IMG/VR virus record: IMGVR_UViG_3300042516_005631
Location: 31,455-95,454 of that record
Length of the DNA: 64,000 bases
Strand: one strand, 5' to 3'
From: a virus
A program made the position numbers and the translations under genes. Position 1 is the stretch's first letter; each line of letters opens with the position of its first letter. A model generated the notes under the pieces. That model searched no databases, was not told the DNA's origin, and was given only the letters and a program-made list of their open reading frames with translations. Of this stretch, positions 10,675-19,243 are shown piece after piece.

Positions 10675-12438
10675 TTAATCTGCTTTTAAATCATTTTGTT
10701 GTATATAAAATATAAGTTCATCAATTAATATCTGATCAATTGATGAAAAAGACCATTCTCCTTTCAACATTACTACACCACTTTTATTTCTAGCTATAGC
10801 TCTTCTACGTTTTAAAGAATTAGTTGTAGTTTCAGTTTCAACTCCCATTTCAAATCCATTTACATTTATTACTATAGGGGAATTATTTGATTGTTGTTGA
10901 GTTAAAGCTATTAATTCAGCTGAAAGTTGTTCTTGGGTTAATTCATTATTAGGTGAACATTGTTGAATTAAGGTATCGAGTAAACTTAAATATTGTAATA
11001 ATTGGGTTAAAACTTGTCTAACTATAACTAATATAGTTAATAAACCAACATTAGTTGATTTTAATCTATCAATAGTTTTACTCAATATTTTATTAATTCC
11101 TGGGGGAAATGGATTAAGGAATGATGGAGTATTATCTGCTGTAAAAAGGGTAGCATCTAATAATATTAAAGCTCCTTCTGTTATACCTAAAATTTTAGTA
11201 GCATTATCTATAATTTTTAATGAATTATTTATTTGTTTTACTAATTTATTTTTACGGGAAATTAATTTACTTAATTCCTCTGGGGTAGGGCAAGAAATTT
11301 TATCTTTTAAATCTGATGTTTTGGTTTTACCTTGATCTATTAATTGGGCGGCTTTTGTAATTCCAAATTGGGATATTAAAGTTATAGCTAATGGTAAAGC
11401 AGTTTGTTTGAGATTTATAACCAAATCTGTAAGTTTCTTTTGAGCAAAATATTCAGGGGTTTTCTTTGAATCAGATAATTTATTTATTTGATCTGGTTTT
11501 AACTGGGAGGCCTCTATTTTATCTGTTTCAGTAGCAGTTTGAATAGGGGTCATTTGAATAACACCTAAATCTTCTTTTACAGTACCATCTCCTTTATATG
11601 GATTTTTTTCTATAATTTCATAACCAGGAGCAGAAATAGTTACTGTAGGAGGTAATGGAGATTCAGGTAATTCAAGACTAACTTCTCCTTTACTATTTGA
11701 AGTTGTTGGTTGGGAAATTATTGATGTAGTGGAAGATGTTGGTTGAGTAATTTTAAATGGGGGGTATTTATTTAATGTTATTTCATCAGTATACCCATTA
11801 TCATTAATTTCTCTTAAAATACTAGCTTCATATTCTTCATATGTTTTATAAACTATATTATCAGCAACCTCTGAAAATTCAGGGTAATCACTACCATAAT
11901 ATATAGTTTGGATAAATTGACCATTATGATAAATCTTAGCTCCCCATTTAAAAAAATCTGGGTTATTTGGGTTATTAATAGGGATTTTGGTTATATTATA
12001 TGAATATGGGCCTACTTCAGTAGAATTAGGGATGGTGGTAGATTTATTAGTTGGTGGTGGTGGAGGTGGTTCGTTAATTGTTATTTTAGCTCCTTTAACT
12101 GGTTGATTTGAATTATTATCTATAATTTTACCTTCAGTTTTAGTTGTTGAGGTAGTTTTGGATGTTAAAGGAAGAATCTCAACAGGGGTATTAGGTGGGG
12201 GTGGAAATAAAGGTCTAGTAGTAACTAAATCTTGTAACATTCCATTAAGTATTTGAAACTCTACATCTTTTTCAACTTCAATTAATGTATAATTATTTTC
12301 ATATATTGGAATATTAGTACTAACTTCTTTGCCTTGATAGTATATTTTAATATCATAAAATATACCTTTTAAATTTTTTATTTCATATATTTCATATATA
12401 TAATCCCCAATCTTTTTCTTTAGTACTTTTGTTCCCAT
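10675..12438 (-). CDS. hub-region protein with split carboxypeptidase-regulatory-like domain
   Basis: A 587-aa protein. Residues about 100-122 (GKIIDNNSNQPVKGAKITI) and about 245-295 (NSKGEVSLELPESPLPPTVT, SAPGYEII) read as two halves of one CarboxypepD_reg-like beta sandwich, separated by a Pro-rich linker and an inserted 80-residue domain. That insert resembles the protein's own N-terminus (both have 'Y-x-x-x-x-I... I-Y-x-x-G-x' repeats). The C-terminal third is helical and hydrophobic. It lies just after the gp5-like spike gene (1-bp gap), so a hub or spike accessory role is likely. Confidence 0.5.
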   Translation of the reverse strand: MGTKVLKKKIGDYIYEIYEIKNLKGIFYDIKIYYQGKEVSTNIPIYENNYTLIEVEKDVEFQILNGMLQDLVTTRPLFPPPPNTPVEILPLTSKTTSTTKTEGKIIDNNSNQPVKGAKITINEPPPPPPTNKSTTIPNSTEVGPYSYNITKIPINNPNNPDFFKWGAKIYHNGQFIQTIYYGSDYPEFSEVADNIVYKTYEEYEASILREINDNGYTDEITLNKYPPFKITQPTSSTTSIISQPTTSNSKGEVSLELPESPLPPTVTISAPGYEIIEKNPYKGDGTVKEDLGVIQMTPIQTATETDKIEASQLKPDQINKLSDSKKTPEYFAQKKLTDLVINLKQTALPLAITLISQFGITKAAQLIDQGKTKTSDLKDKISCPTPEELSKLISRKNKLVKQINNSLKIIDNATKILGITEGALILLDATLFTADNTPSFLNPFPPGINKILSKTIDRLKSTNVGLLTILVIVRQVLTQLLQYLSLLDTLIQQCSPNNELTQEQLSAELIALTQQQSNNSPIVINVNGFEMGVETETTTNSLKRRRAIARNKSGVVMLKGEWSFSSIDQILIDELIFYIQQNDLKAD

Positions 12439-12439
12439 A

Positions 12440-13675
12440 TTAACTAGTCTTTACAAAATTAGATTTAATAGTATCTATTTGTTGTAAGATTCTATTTAAA
12501 TTATTTGAAGCAACAGTAGCTGTTGTATTCATTATAGCATCTGGGGTAGGTACTCCTCCTGGGTAAATTTGGGAGGATTGGAGTGCTGTTGAAATATTAA
12601 GTAATTCATTTATTACTATTTTTAATAATTGTACTGTATCATCTCCTTTTAGAACTGGTTGGGTAGCATTTTTATTACCTAATCTAATATCTCTTCCGTC
12701 TATATAGACTTGTTTAGCTTCTAAATTTATACTATCATTTGAGGATAAACCAATTGATTTTTGTCCACTGATTAAAACACTATCAGATTTTGCATTTAAA
12801 ATTACTCTATCTGAGTGTAAAATAATTTGAGGTAAATTAAATGTAGCTGGGGTAATTGGTGGTGTAGTATAGGAAATAAAATTTTCGTTAGCTAAACTTA
12901 AAGTAGATAATTTTTGGGTTGAAGTTAAATAAATTGAAGATAAATCTTTTTTTATATTTTCTATAATAGGCTCAGCCCCAAAATCACTTGAATTTGGGTC
13001 TTGTCCATTTCTTAATATTGTAATTGGATCACCATTATTTCCCGCTGAAGACCAAGTATTGGAATATTGTCCTGTAATTTTTGAAGTATTACCTAAACGT
13101 AAACTATTTCCCCATCTTCCTTCATATATTACGTCTCCTGAAAATGGGAGTAAAGGGTGAATATTACTTTTTTCATTGAAAGTATCTTGTGGTGAAGTTG
13201 AAGTGCTTACGGTAGGAAGATTATTATCTACCACGTTAACAGCTCCTACCCCTACTTGAGAATAATCAACTTTTTGAGAAGATGGTTTAGTATTATTATA
13301 TGGTGATGGTTGTATATTAGCGTTTGGAGCTGCCGCTCCATATAAAGAAACAGGTCCTTCCCAAACGTATTGACCACCAAAAGAATTAGGTGCTAATGTT
13401 TTCCAAACCCAAACATATTCATTTATTATAGGATATTTTCTTATAGATGTATTGGATGGATAAACGTTAGTAAGGATTTTTCCAGTATCAACTCCTGTTG
13501 GGCTAATTTTATTACCTGAAAGGACTCCTATCTGATCGAATCCTTGAGAAGGATCTAAATTTATTGAGGTAACTCTAATTAAAAATCTTGTTACTTCAGG
13601 TGTTGGATTTGGATTGGGTGATTTATTACCCAAAGCCCTATTGGTCATTGCAGGAAATCCAAACTTATGTGACAT
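12440..13675 (-). CDS. gp5: baseplate hub / spike protein, gp5-like, no lysozyme domain
   Basis: A 411-aa gp5/VgrG-like spike. Residues about 28-115 form the OB-fold region (RFLIRVTSINLDPSQGF, YPIINEYVWVWKTL). EGRWGNSLRLGNTSKI near residue 190 is the segment shared with gp5 of marine T4-like phages. Residues about 280-340 are short repeats of the triple beta-helix needle (ILHSDRVILNAKSDSVLISG, INLEAKQVYIDGRDIRLGN). The lysozyme domain found in T4 gp5 is not visible. It would sit at the tip of the tail tube. Confidence 0.8.
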   Translation of the reverse strand: MSHKFGFPAMTNRALGNKSPNPNPTPEVTRFLIRVTSINLDPSQGFDQIGVLSGNKISPTGVDTGKILTNVYPSNTSIRKYPIINEYVWVWKTLAPNSFGGQYVWEGPVSLYGAAAPNANIQPSPYNNTKPSSQKVDYSQVGVGAVNVVDNNLPTVSTSTSPQDTFNEKSNIHPLLPFSGDVIYEGRWGNSLRLGNTSKITGQYSNTWSSAGNNGDPITILRNGQDPNSSDFGAEPIIENIKKDLSSIYLTSTQKLSTLSLANENFISYTTPPITPATFNLPQIILHSDRVILNAKSDSVLISGQKSIGLSSNDSINLEAKQVYIDGRDIRLGNKNATQPVLKGDDTVQLLKIVINELLNISTALQSSQIYPGGVPTPDAIMNTTATVASNNLNRILQQIDTIKSNFVKTS

Positions 13676-14013
13676 TAATTTTTTGGGTTAAATTTTTTAA
13701 CTTCGTTTAATAACTGTTGTTTTTCCTCTTCAGTCATACCAAACCCTTCTTCACTTGATTTACCACTAGCAATAGCACGTTGTGCTATAGTAGCCATTTT
13801 AATCAATTGTTCATCGTTTTTAATACCTAATTCCATATATTCTTTAATTAATGGAACTATTAGGGTAGCATCACCAATATCGTTTATGAGAGGTTTTAAT
13901 TCACCTATTAAAGCATTGATTTGGGCTTCTTTTTTCTTTGAGTTATCGTAAATTTCCTTTAATAAATCCGAAAATTTTTTCTTGCCCCAAATATTTTCTT
14001 CTAAGTTACTCAT
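13675..14013 (-). CDS. small helical protein between sigma factor and spike genes
   Basis: A 112-aa helical, charged protein (KKKFSDLLKEIYDNSKKKEA). No family recognised. It is one-base coupled to the gp5-like gene and has an ATATTTAT motif (14025-14033) 12 bp upstream of its ATG. It is probably the first gene of the late baseplate transcript; a chaperone-like or assembly role is possible but unproven. Confidence 0.5.
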   Translation of the reverse strand: MSNLEENIWGKKKFSDLLKEIYDNSKKKEAQINALIGELKPLINDIGDATLIVPLIKEYMELGIKNDEQLIKMATIAQRAIASGKSSEEGFGMTEEEKQQLLNEVKKFNPKN

Positions 14014-14024
14014 ATTATTTTGGG

Positions 14025-14033
14025 TATAAATAT
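14025..14033 (-). promoter_or_regulatory. late-type motif ATATTTATA
   Basis: Minus-strand motif 11 bp upstream of the ATG at 14013, directly downstream of the gp55-like gene. Confidence 0.5.
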
Positions 14034-14039
14034 GAAAAA

Positions 14040-14741
14040 TTAAAATTCTATATATCCTTCATCTAGATAAAATAGATAATTCTTTTTAAATATATCGTAT
14101 AAAATATTCGCTATTTTTGTAATTTTGGGAGTCTTTACATCTGGGATCATTTCATGTATGTAAATGTAAAGTGCTTTTTTATTGAATATGTCTATTTGGT
14201 CTCGTTTTCTAAATAACTCTAAAATAGCATCTGCAATTTTTGCATCATATTCTTTTGGGAAAAAATCATATATGTTTTCTGTTACATAATCAACATATTG
14301 ATCTATAAAATAAGATAATTTATCTTTTTGAGGAGAAACAGAATCTAAAGTATATGAATATGAATCATCTTGTTCAAGTTCAGCGATGGCTACTTTTTTA
14401 ATTTTACTTTTATAATTTTTATCGTTATATAAAATACACCAACGTTTAACTATAGTTCCAAAATATGAATATGCTTTAGCTCCATTATTTGGATTAAATA
14501 AATGGATTTTGGAAAGTAAAAATACTATGATTTCATGTTGTAAATGCTCTAAATCCTCTACTTCAGTATGGTAAAATTTAAAAGTATGAATTATATTTTG
14601 AGTTAATTTAAAAAATGCATAATGTATTTTTTCCTCGTATATTTTACTTTTTAAAGCCGGGTTTTCAGTGTTATTATATAATACAATAGCATCTTCGGTT
14701 TCTTGGGTAAAGTAGTTTTTATTTTTAGCTTTCCTAGCCAT
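14040..14741 (-). CDS. gp55: late-transcription sigma factor, gp55-like
   Basis: A 233-aa sigma-70-like factor of the T4 gp55 type, which redirects host RNA polymerase to late promoters. The diagnostic core is FNPNNGAKAYSYFGTIVKRW followed by NDKNYKSKIKK, typical of gp55 region 2. I chose the ATG at 14741 (MARKAKNK) because the upstream frame stops at 14743, giving TAA-A-ATG. A longer frame from 14771 would overlap that gene by 29 bp. It sits directly before the baseplate genes it probably helps express. Confidence 0.8.
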   Translation of the reverse strand: MARKAKNKNYFTQETEDAIVLYNNTENPALKSKIYEEKIHYAFFKLTQNIIHTFKFYHTEVEDLEHLQHEIIVFLLSKIHLFNPNNGAKAYSYFGTIVKRWCILYNDKNYKSKIKKVAIAELEQDDSYSYTLDSVSPQKDKLSYFIDQYVDYVTENIYDFFPKEYDAKIADAILELFRKRDQIDIFNKKALYIYIHEMIPDVKTPKITKIANILYDIFKKNYLFYLDEGYIEF

Positions 14742-14742
14742 T

Positions 14743-15030
14743 TTAGTTGAACTTTCTAAGATTGAATTCATTTAGTATTTCTTGCAGGTTTACAATTGAT
14801 TGGAATATTACACCAACATCATCATCTTTTTCAAACATACCTCCACGGTCTATTTCTTTAAGTTTTTTGTCTGAAATTTCAATTACACGAGATAATCTGT
14901 CTAAATATTCCAGATAACCAGCTAAAATATCTTCTGATTTTTCTTGTTTTTTCATCAAGTTGAAAGTCGTGAATCCTAGAATCACGACTAACACTGATAA
15001 GACGCAAATGGCAACTATTAACCCTATCAT
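14743..15030 (-). CDS. membrane-anchored coiled-coil protein
   Basis: A 95-aa protein with one N-terminal membrane helix (residues 2-24, IGLIVAICVLSVLVVILGF) followed by a charged coiled-coil tail on the cytoplasmic or periplasmic side. Function unknown. Its start overlaps the HD-protein stop by 4 bp and its stop abuts the gp55-like start. Confidence 0.65.
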   Translation of the reverse strand: MIGLIVAICVLSVLVVILGFTTFNLMKKQEKSEDILAGYLEYLDRLSRVIEISDKKLKEIDRGGMFEKDDDVGVIFQSIVNLQEILNEFNLRKFN

Positions 15031-15821
15031 ATATTATCTAATAAATTTTTTAAACCATTACTTTTAAATGAACCTAATGCCTTTTCCTTTGTTGAGGTCT
15101 TTTTAGACATGTTTGGTTTATTCCCCAATGTATAATTATCCTTTTTAATATCCACGGACTTTTTACCTTCTTTTAATTTAGGTAACCATTCACGTTCAAA
15201 TTCAATACGTGCTGCCATTAAGTCCGCCTGATGTAAAATAAAAGGAAGTGATGTTCTTGGTTTTTGTTCTGGCATGAAATTTAAGAGATATTTTTTATTT
15301 GCCTCATCGTATAAACCATCATGAGTTTGAATAGCAACCATTTCATTAAATGTATACTGGATACCATGGGATTGAAGTAAAAATAACCCTCTATCAGGTA
15401 CTGAAGCGAATGGAACTTTAGTATTAAACATATAATCTTCTCCAAGTTTATCTTTACGCCATTGATCAGTTTGAGGGATATATGAATCTTCTTCTTCACT
15501 ACCCATTTTACCTAAATCATGATTTAATGCTGAGAATATTAATTCTTCAACTGTGAAAGTAGACATATCAGCTTCTTCACTTGCCCATAAATCATATTGT
15601 TTTAAAGCACATCGAATAACGCGTAAAACATGTTCTACATATCCTCCAGGAAAAGCATTATGGTATTCTTTTTTATGCGCAGCAGGCATTAACATTAAAC
15701 GTTCAGAATATTGATTATAAAATTCTAAAACTTTTTCTTTACGTGGGGAAGAAATATAACCATCAATATAAGACATTAATTCTTCCCAATTATCTTGGAT
15801 TTGTTCGGCTGTTAGATTCAT
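15027..15821 (-). CDS. HD-domain phosphohydrolase
   Basis: A 264-aa protein with the HD metal-binding signature: GGYVEHVLRVI (first His), LIFSALNHDLGKMG (HD pair near residue 106) and HQADLMAARIEFE (final Asp near residue 200). HD enzymes hydrolyse phosphomonoesters or phosphodiesters of nucleotides; the substrate cannot be read from sequence. The C-terminal 50 residues are Lys-rich and probably disordered. Confidence 0.8.
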   Translation of the reverse strand: MNLTAEQIQDNWEELMSYIDGYISSPRKEKVLEFYNQYSERLMLMPAAHKKEYHNAFPGGYVEHVLRVIRCALKQYDLWASEEADMSTFTVEELIFSALNHDLGKMGSEEEDSYIPQTDQWRKDKLGEDYMFNTKVPFASVPDRGLFLLQSHGIQYTFNEMVAIQTHDGLYDEANKKYLLNFMPEQKPRTSLPFILHQADLMAARIEFEREWLPKLKEGKKSVDIKKDNYTLGNKPNMSKKTSTKEKALGSFKSNGLKNLLDNI

Positions 15822-15837
15822 AACTTTTATTTATTAA

Positions 15838-16005
15838 TTAATTTTCACGTTCTACAATTGATTGAGTATCGTCTCTCAATTCAAGTACTTCTTGTAATAT
15901 TTGACGAGCTGCTTCAACATTTCTTTCATTTAAAGCGTTTCTCATACGTTTTAATTTACTTTCTAGAGACTCCAAGCGTCTCAATACTAATTCTTTATTT
16001 TTCAT
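15838..16005 (-). CDS. 55-aa coiled-coil protein
   Basis: A short frame starting MKNKELVLRRLESLESKLKR and ending VEREN at a TAA. It is entirely helical and charged, with heptad leucines. It lies 16 bp upstream of the HD-domain gene and is probably co-transcribed. The 5' flank is an AT-only TATTTATT tract. Confidence 0.5.
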   Translation of the reverse strand: MKNKELVLRRLESLESKLKRMRNALNERNVEAARQILQEVLELRDDTQSIVEREN

Positions 16006-16100
16006 TTTTATTTATTTACTTATTTATTTATTTATTTTATAACCTTTATTTATTTCAATAATGTAATATTAAAATATAAATTAAAGATAATAACCTTCTT

Positions 16101-16553
16101 TTAGGGAGTCACGTTTTCTTTTTTAATTAGAGACCTTTTTACAAAATCTTGTATTTTTTTAAGGAAAGCACATTTTTCATATTCCTCCAAACCTTCAAAA
16201 TATCGTAATACCACTTCAAGATATTCTATAAAATCTTCTGAAGCATTATCCTGTAGAGCTAATTTCCAATCTTTTTTCCTTAAATTACATTCAGAAATCC
16301 AAAACCAAGCTCGATTATACATCATAAAATCCCCAGCTTCACCTAAATCGGCAGTATCCATTTTAGGTTGCATATTTGAGAAAAATTTTAGAAGTTGATT
16401 TTTAAACCCAATACCTTGAGATACCATTTTAATAAACATCTTAACTTTAAAATGGGGAGTTTCTTTAAAGGCCTCTAAATCTTTTTTGAGTTTCTTATCT
16501 TCCTTATCTCCTTCATTGAACCCAAATAATGCAAATATTCCTCCTATATTCAT
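16101..16553 (-). CDS. hypothetical protein
   Basis: A 150-aa helical protein (MNIGGIFALFGFNEGD, later LGEAGDFMMYNRAWFWISEC). Aromatic-rich central part, basic C-terminus. No family recognised. Neighbours are a coiled-coil protein and the HD-domain gene. Confidence 0.6.
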   Translation of the reverse strand: MNIGGIFALFGFNEGDKEDKKLKKDLEAFKETPHFKVKMFIKMVSQGIGFKNQLLKFFSNMQPKMDTADLGEAGDFMMYNRAWFWISECNLRKKDWKLALQDNASEDFIEYLEVVLRYFEGLEEYEKCAFLKKIQDFVKRSLIKKENVTP

Positions 16554-16594
16554 ACTCTTATATGTATATATAATTTCCTAATTGAATCCACGTA

Positions 16595-16855
16595 TTAATT
16601 CGTTGATTTTAAATGGTTAATTTTTGATTCTAAATTCTCAAGTTTAAGCTCTAATTGTGAAATTGATTTTTTCAAATCATCATAAGCTTTAATTGGATTG
16701 ATAAAATCGGGATTTGCAGGGTGATATTGCCAAAACTCATCCAACATCCCATAATCCTCCACCAATTGATTTTGAATGGATGCAACCTTCATTTCTAGTT
16801 CTTGCAGTTCCATATCTATAATTTGTTGATACATATTTAAATTTTTACTAGACAT
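16595..16855 (-). CDS. coiled-coil protein
   Basis: An 86-aa protein made of two heptad-rich helices (MYQQIIDMELQELEMKVASI; LKKSISQLELKLENLESKIN) around a short Pro-containing turn. Its start overlaps the stop of the T5orf172-like gene by 8 bp, so the two are translationally coupled. Function unknown. Confidence 0.55.
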   Translation of the reverse strand: MSSKNLNMYQQIIDMELQELEMKVASIQNQLVEDYGMLDEFWQYHPANPDFINPIKAYDDLKKSISQLELKLENLESKINHLKSTN

Positions 16856-17300
16856 ATTTTTCTCCTATTTGTTCTATAACTTGTTTAGCCTCTTCCAACG
16901 ATACTCTAAAAAATTCTTTTTGAGTATTAACTCTTTGTTTTTTAAAATATTTATGAACTTCACCCTCTATACGCTCACCTTTAAAACACTTATAAGCCCA
17001 TTCAACCTCAAACCCTAAAGGTATTCCTGTTCCACGAGAAATTTGATTTGCTCTTATGAATGGATCTTTTGCAGTATAACCTATTTTAACCATTTCGGGC
17101 ATCGCGGGATTTGATAATATATAAACCCATTCATCACCCTCGCGGCCAACGAATAGACCTCGTTTTTTACCCGTGTAATACGTTATTTCATCCCAACCGT
17201 CTTGCTGCTCTTGAACCGTAAAATATGTTGGTGGATTATTTGAGTAATCTTCAGAACAAGGAATATATTTTTTAGCTTCTTCATGTGTAATTCGTTGCAT
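16848..17300 (-). CDS. T5orf172 / GIY-YIG-like domain protein
   Basis: A 150-aa protein whose residues about 58-140 match the T5orf172 (MUG113) family, a GIY-YIG nuclease-like fold: WVYILSNPAMPEMVKIGYT, then RANQISRGTGIP, EGEVHKYF and a C-terminal EFFRVSLEEAKQVI. Family members are frequent in phages and thought to be DNA-acting nucleases. It could be a homing-type or host-DNA-degrading enzyme; substrate unknown. Confidence 0.75.
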   Translation of the reverse strand: MQRITHEEAKKYIPCSEDYSNNPPTYFTVQEQQDGWDEITYYTGKKRGLFVGREGDEWVYILSNPAMPEMVKIGYTAKDPFIRANQISRGTGIPLGFEVEWAYKCFKGERIEGEVHKYFKKQRVNTQKEFFRVSLEEAKQVIEQIGEKYV

Positions 17301-17318
17301 AACCTTTATTTTTTACTT

Positions 17319-17561
17319 CTAAAACCTAGCTTGCGCTCCAGACCCTTTATACCAAGGTAATCCTTCTCTTGTGCGTAAACGCTCCTTCCACTGTTCCTCC
17401 GTATATTTAATCCCATTTAAATAATACTCGCGTAAACGCATGTTACCTTGTGGAATTACCGCGGGACCCTCCCAATTATGTAACTTACCATCAAACATAA
17501 ACATTTGAGTTCCATCAGCGGTTGTAATTTTTCTAGACGGTTGATACTTTTGATTTTCCAT
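17319..17561 (-). CDS. small protein with one GPA/YYLNG repeat
   Basis: An 80-aa protein with the pattern DGKLHNWEGPAV...REYYLNGIKYTEEQW. This resembles a single copy of the tandem 'HxxxGPA...YYLNG' repeats found in many phage hypothetical proteins. Function unknown. It lies between the T5orf172-like gene and a membrane protein. Confidence 0.6.
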   Translation of the reverse strand: MENQKYQPSRKITTADGTQMFMFDGKLHNWEGPAVIPQGNMRLREYYLNGIKYTEEQWKERLRTREGLPWYKGSGAQARF

Positions 17562-17564
17562 AAT

Positions 17565-17813
17565 TTAAAATTGTTTATATTTATTAATTAAACTATTATT
17601 TTTCTTGATCATCAATGAACTAATAACACTAATAGTTCCAATTCCTAGAGCTATTAAAGCAAGACCAACAATTGTGAAAATATTGTTTTGAAATTTTTCC
17701 AACAACAACATGGAAGTTTGTGACAATGAAAACAACCCAAGTATAACAGCTTTTACTTTAAGTGATTTGTTTTCTTCTTTTAGCTCTTCAATTCTTTTTT
17801 CTATTTCAAACAT
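17565..17813 (-). CDS. two-helix membrane protein
   Basis: An 82-aa protein with an N-terminal coiled coil (IEKRIEELKEENKSLKVKAV) and two hydrophobic segments (about residues 23-42 and 47-68). It probably inserts in the host inner membrane. A TTTG-type promoter with TTTGTATATT lies 26 bp upstream. Confidence 0.6.
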   Translation of the reverse strand: MFEIEKRIEELKEENKSLKVKAVILGLFSLSQTSMLLLEKFQNNIFTIVGLALIALGIGTISVISSLMIKKNNSLINKYKQF

Positions 17814-17838
17814 AACCTTTATTTTTATTTATACTACA

Positions 17839-17868
17839 AATATACAAACCAAAAATCAAGTAACCAAG
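17839..17868 (-). promoter_or_regulatory. promoter, CTTGG / TTTGTATATT class
   Basis: On the minus strand CTTGG is followed by TTTGTATATT at the same spacing as in the other TTGG-class copies (32859, 38782, 44329). It lies upstream of the gene starting at 17813. Confidence 0.5.
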
Positions 17869-17902
17869 GATCTTTTAAAGAATCTAATCACTAAGTTAAA
17901 CT

Positions 17903-18250
17903 TTAATAAGATAAAGCAAGAGTTATCCCACCAGTTCCTCTTAACCTTAAAGTAGTTCCATCAACATTAGTTGCTGGGGTAAAAATAAAGGAATTTGTTG
18001 ATGTTGGTAAAACAAACCCTGCAACATAATCTGTTATGTTTGAGCCGGCTATATTTGTAAGTGAGGAAAACGAGCCTGAAGTATTTTTTGGGGTTGAACC
18101 ATCAAACTGGTAGTTAAATGGTGTTTTCATAAAAAAGTAACTTGAACCTGAATTATTTGTTATAGAAAAGGTGTAAGCTGTTCCTGCTGTTAAATTAATT
18201 GAGGAAGTACCTTCATATAAAGAGGCAAAGGGATAATTTATAGTTGGCAT
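17903..18250 (-). CDS. small beta-sandwich protein, probable virion component
   Basis: A 115-aa protein, almost all beta strand and rich in Ser, Thr, Asn and Gly (LTAGTAYTFSITNNSGSSYF). There is no signal peptide. An ATATTTAT late-type motif (18264-18272) lies 14 bp upstream. A decoration or fibre-type structural role is inferred from composition and the late-type motif. Confidence 0.55.
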   Translation of the reverse strand: MPTINYPFASLYEGTSSINLTAGTAYTFSITNNSGSSYFFMKTPFNYQFDGSTPKNTSGSFSSLTNIAGSNITDYVAGFVLPTSTNSFIFTPATNVDGTTLRLRGTGGITLALSY

Positions 18251-18263
18251 TTATCGTTTTGAC

Positions 18264-18272
18264 GATAAATAT
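18264..18272 (-). promoter_or_regulatory. late-type motif ATATTTATC
   Basis: Minus-strand ATATTTATC, 14 bp upstream of the ATG at 18250. Same motif as upstream of the other putative late genes. Confidence 0.45.
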
Positions 18273-18283
18273 TTGAAAAAATA

Positions 18284-18520
18284 TTATTTTTTAACTGTCC
18301 AACTTAAAAAACCGTTAAGCCATTTTTTACGTTTAGTACAACTACATTCTTGTAGGCCAAAAAATTCTTTGTAACGTTCTTGGGTAATACCAAGTTTAGT
18401 TAAAGCAGATTCAACAACATCACCTAAACCAACTACTGTTGTTGGGTTTGTGTCTTGGGTAATTCCATTAGCTTCTAATTCTTGGATTAATTTGTCTAGT
18501 TCTGGTCTTACGTCGCTCAT
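18284..18520 (-). CDS. small protein with C-x-C-x-x-RKxWLN tail
   Basis: A 78-aa acidic-to-basic protein. The end ECSCTKRKKWLNGFLSW resembles a 'CxCxxRKxxLN' tail that recurs in small phage proteins near structural genes. It overlaps the downstream 39-aa membrane peptide's stop by 4 bp. An ATATTTATT motif (18536-18544) lies 16 bp upstream. Function unknown. Confidence 0.6.
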   Translation of the reverse strand: MSDVRPELDKLIQELEANGITQDTNPTTVVGLGDVVESALTKLGITQERYKEFFGLQECSCTKRKKWLNGFLSWTVKK

Positions 18521-18636
18521 ATTTTTTTGTTTTGGAATAAATATTTGGAAAATTCATAATGTGCACAAATTATTATTGATATATAACCAAATAATAAAAG
18601 GAAAGGCATTTTAATTAAGTTTTTTATTGTTTTCAT
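18517..18636 (-). CDS. 39-aa membrane peptide
   Basis: A frame starting MKTIKNLIKMPFLLLFGYIS with one membrane helix. The ATG overlaps the stop of the upstream 37-aa frame as TAATG, so I chose this start over a 65-codon extension that would run through that gene. Function unknown. Confidence 0.5.
   Translation of the reverse strand: MKTIKNLIKMPFLLLFGYISIIICAHYEFSKYLFQNKKI
18536..18544 (-). promoter_or_regulatory. late-type motif ATATTTATT
   Basis: Minus-strand ATATTTATT 16 bp upstream of the ATG at 18520. Confidence 0.4.
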
Positions 18637-18749
18637 TATGTGTGTGTTAAATAGGCAATAGCTATACCCGCAAATATACCTATTAGGGTTCCATGAAGAA
18701 AACCCATCCACCAAATTTGTTGTTTTTTTTCGTCGTTATCTAAAAGCAT
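18636..18749 (-). CDS. 37-aa membrane peptide
   Basis: A frame MLLDNDEKKQQIWWMGFLHG followed by a Gly/Ile-rich membrane helix, ending at the TAA of the TAATG overlap. It starts 1 bp after the stop of the 71-aa gene. Coupled start/stop signals on both sides support translation. Function unknown. Confidence 0.5.
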   Translation of the reverse strand: MLLDNDEKKQQIWWMGFLHGTLIGIFAGIAIAYLTHT

Positions 18750-18750
18750 T

Positions 18751-18966
18751 TTATTCTGATTTAAATGTTTTGTTGTAGTATTGTTCTGCTACGTTTGGAG
18801 TCATTTCTGCCCATTCATACCACGCATATTCAAAAGCATCAATTATCTGCTCCTTTTCTATTTGTAAAGCGTATTCAAAAGTTATTTTCCATTCATCATA
18901 ATCAAATGGTTTATCTTTTTGACCCTCTAATATTTTTAAAAGCCATTGTATTGCTGTTGGTTTCAT
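18751..18966 (-). CDS. small conserved-type phage protein ending EQYYNKTFK
   Basis: A 71-aa acidic helical protein. Its C-terminus EQYYNKTFKSE matches a tail I have seen on several small Bacteroidota phage proteins. It is the first gene of a tightly packed set of tiny frames. The upstream flank has an unusual ACGTATATTTC box and GC-richer DNA. Confidence 0.6.
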   Translation of the reverse strand: MKPTAIQWLLKILEGQKDKPFDYDEWKITFEYALQIEKEQIIDAFEYAWYEWAEMTPNVAEQYYNKTFKSE

Positions 18967-19243
18967 ATGTTTGAAATATACGTATATCCTATGTCGATGC
19001 CAAGGATTTTTATAAAAGAAAAGATTTGATTTTTGTGAATTTTTATCCCCTTTTACATTTTGGAATTTTGGGTTTCATTTGGGGGTATATAAAGATATAC
19101 AATGTCGATGTGTAAAGATCGTTTACGAGCTGTGAAGTGGTCTAAGCACCGTCCCTCACCACCCCGCCATATATTGACAACGGCGCGCGTGGGGCGATAT
19201 GGCTATACCCATACCATATATATACGGCGGTACGGCCACAGGA
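18967..19243. other. GC-richer non-coding segment with direct and inverted repeats
   Basis: A 277-bp stretch with no credible frame. ATGTCGATG occurs twice (18991-18999 and 19102-19110). GCCATAT (19166-19172) is repeated inverted as ATATGGC (19197-19203) around a GC-rich centre. Composition is clearly higher in G+C than its surroundings. It may be a regulatory region or a recent insert. Confidence 0.4.

Noticed and set aside
15281-15499. A 72-codon minus-strand frame inside the HD-domain gene
   Set aside because: It is an alternative frame of the HD-domain gene on the same strand; codon composition and motifs favour the HD frame.
16009-16035. TATTTATTTATT tract as a meaningful repeat
   Set aside because: Simple AT-rich slippage sequence in a leader; nothing else supports a role.
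18517-18714. A 65-aa reading with an early start
   Set aside because: The N-terminal 26 codons overlap the 37-aa frame. TAATG coupling at 18636 marks the better start.
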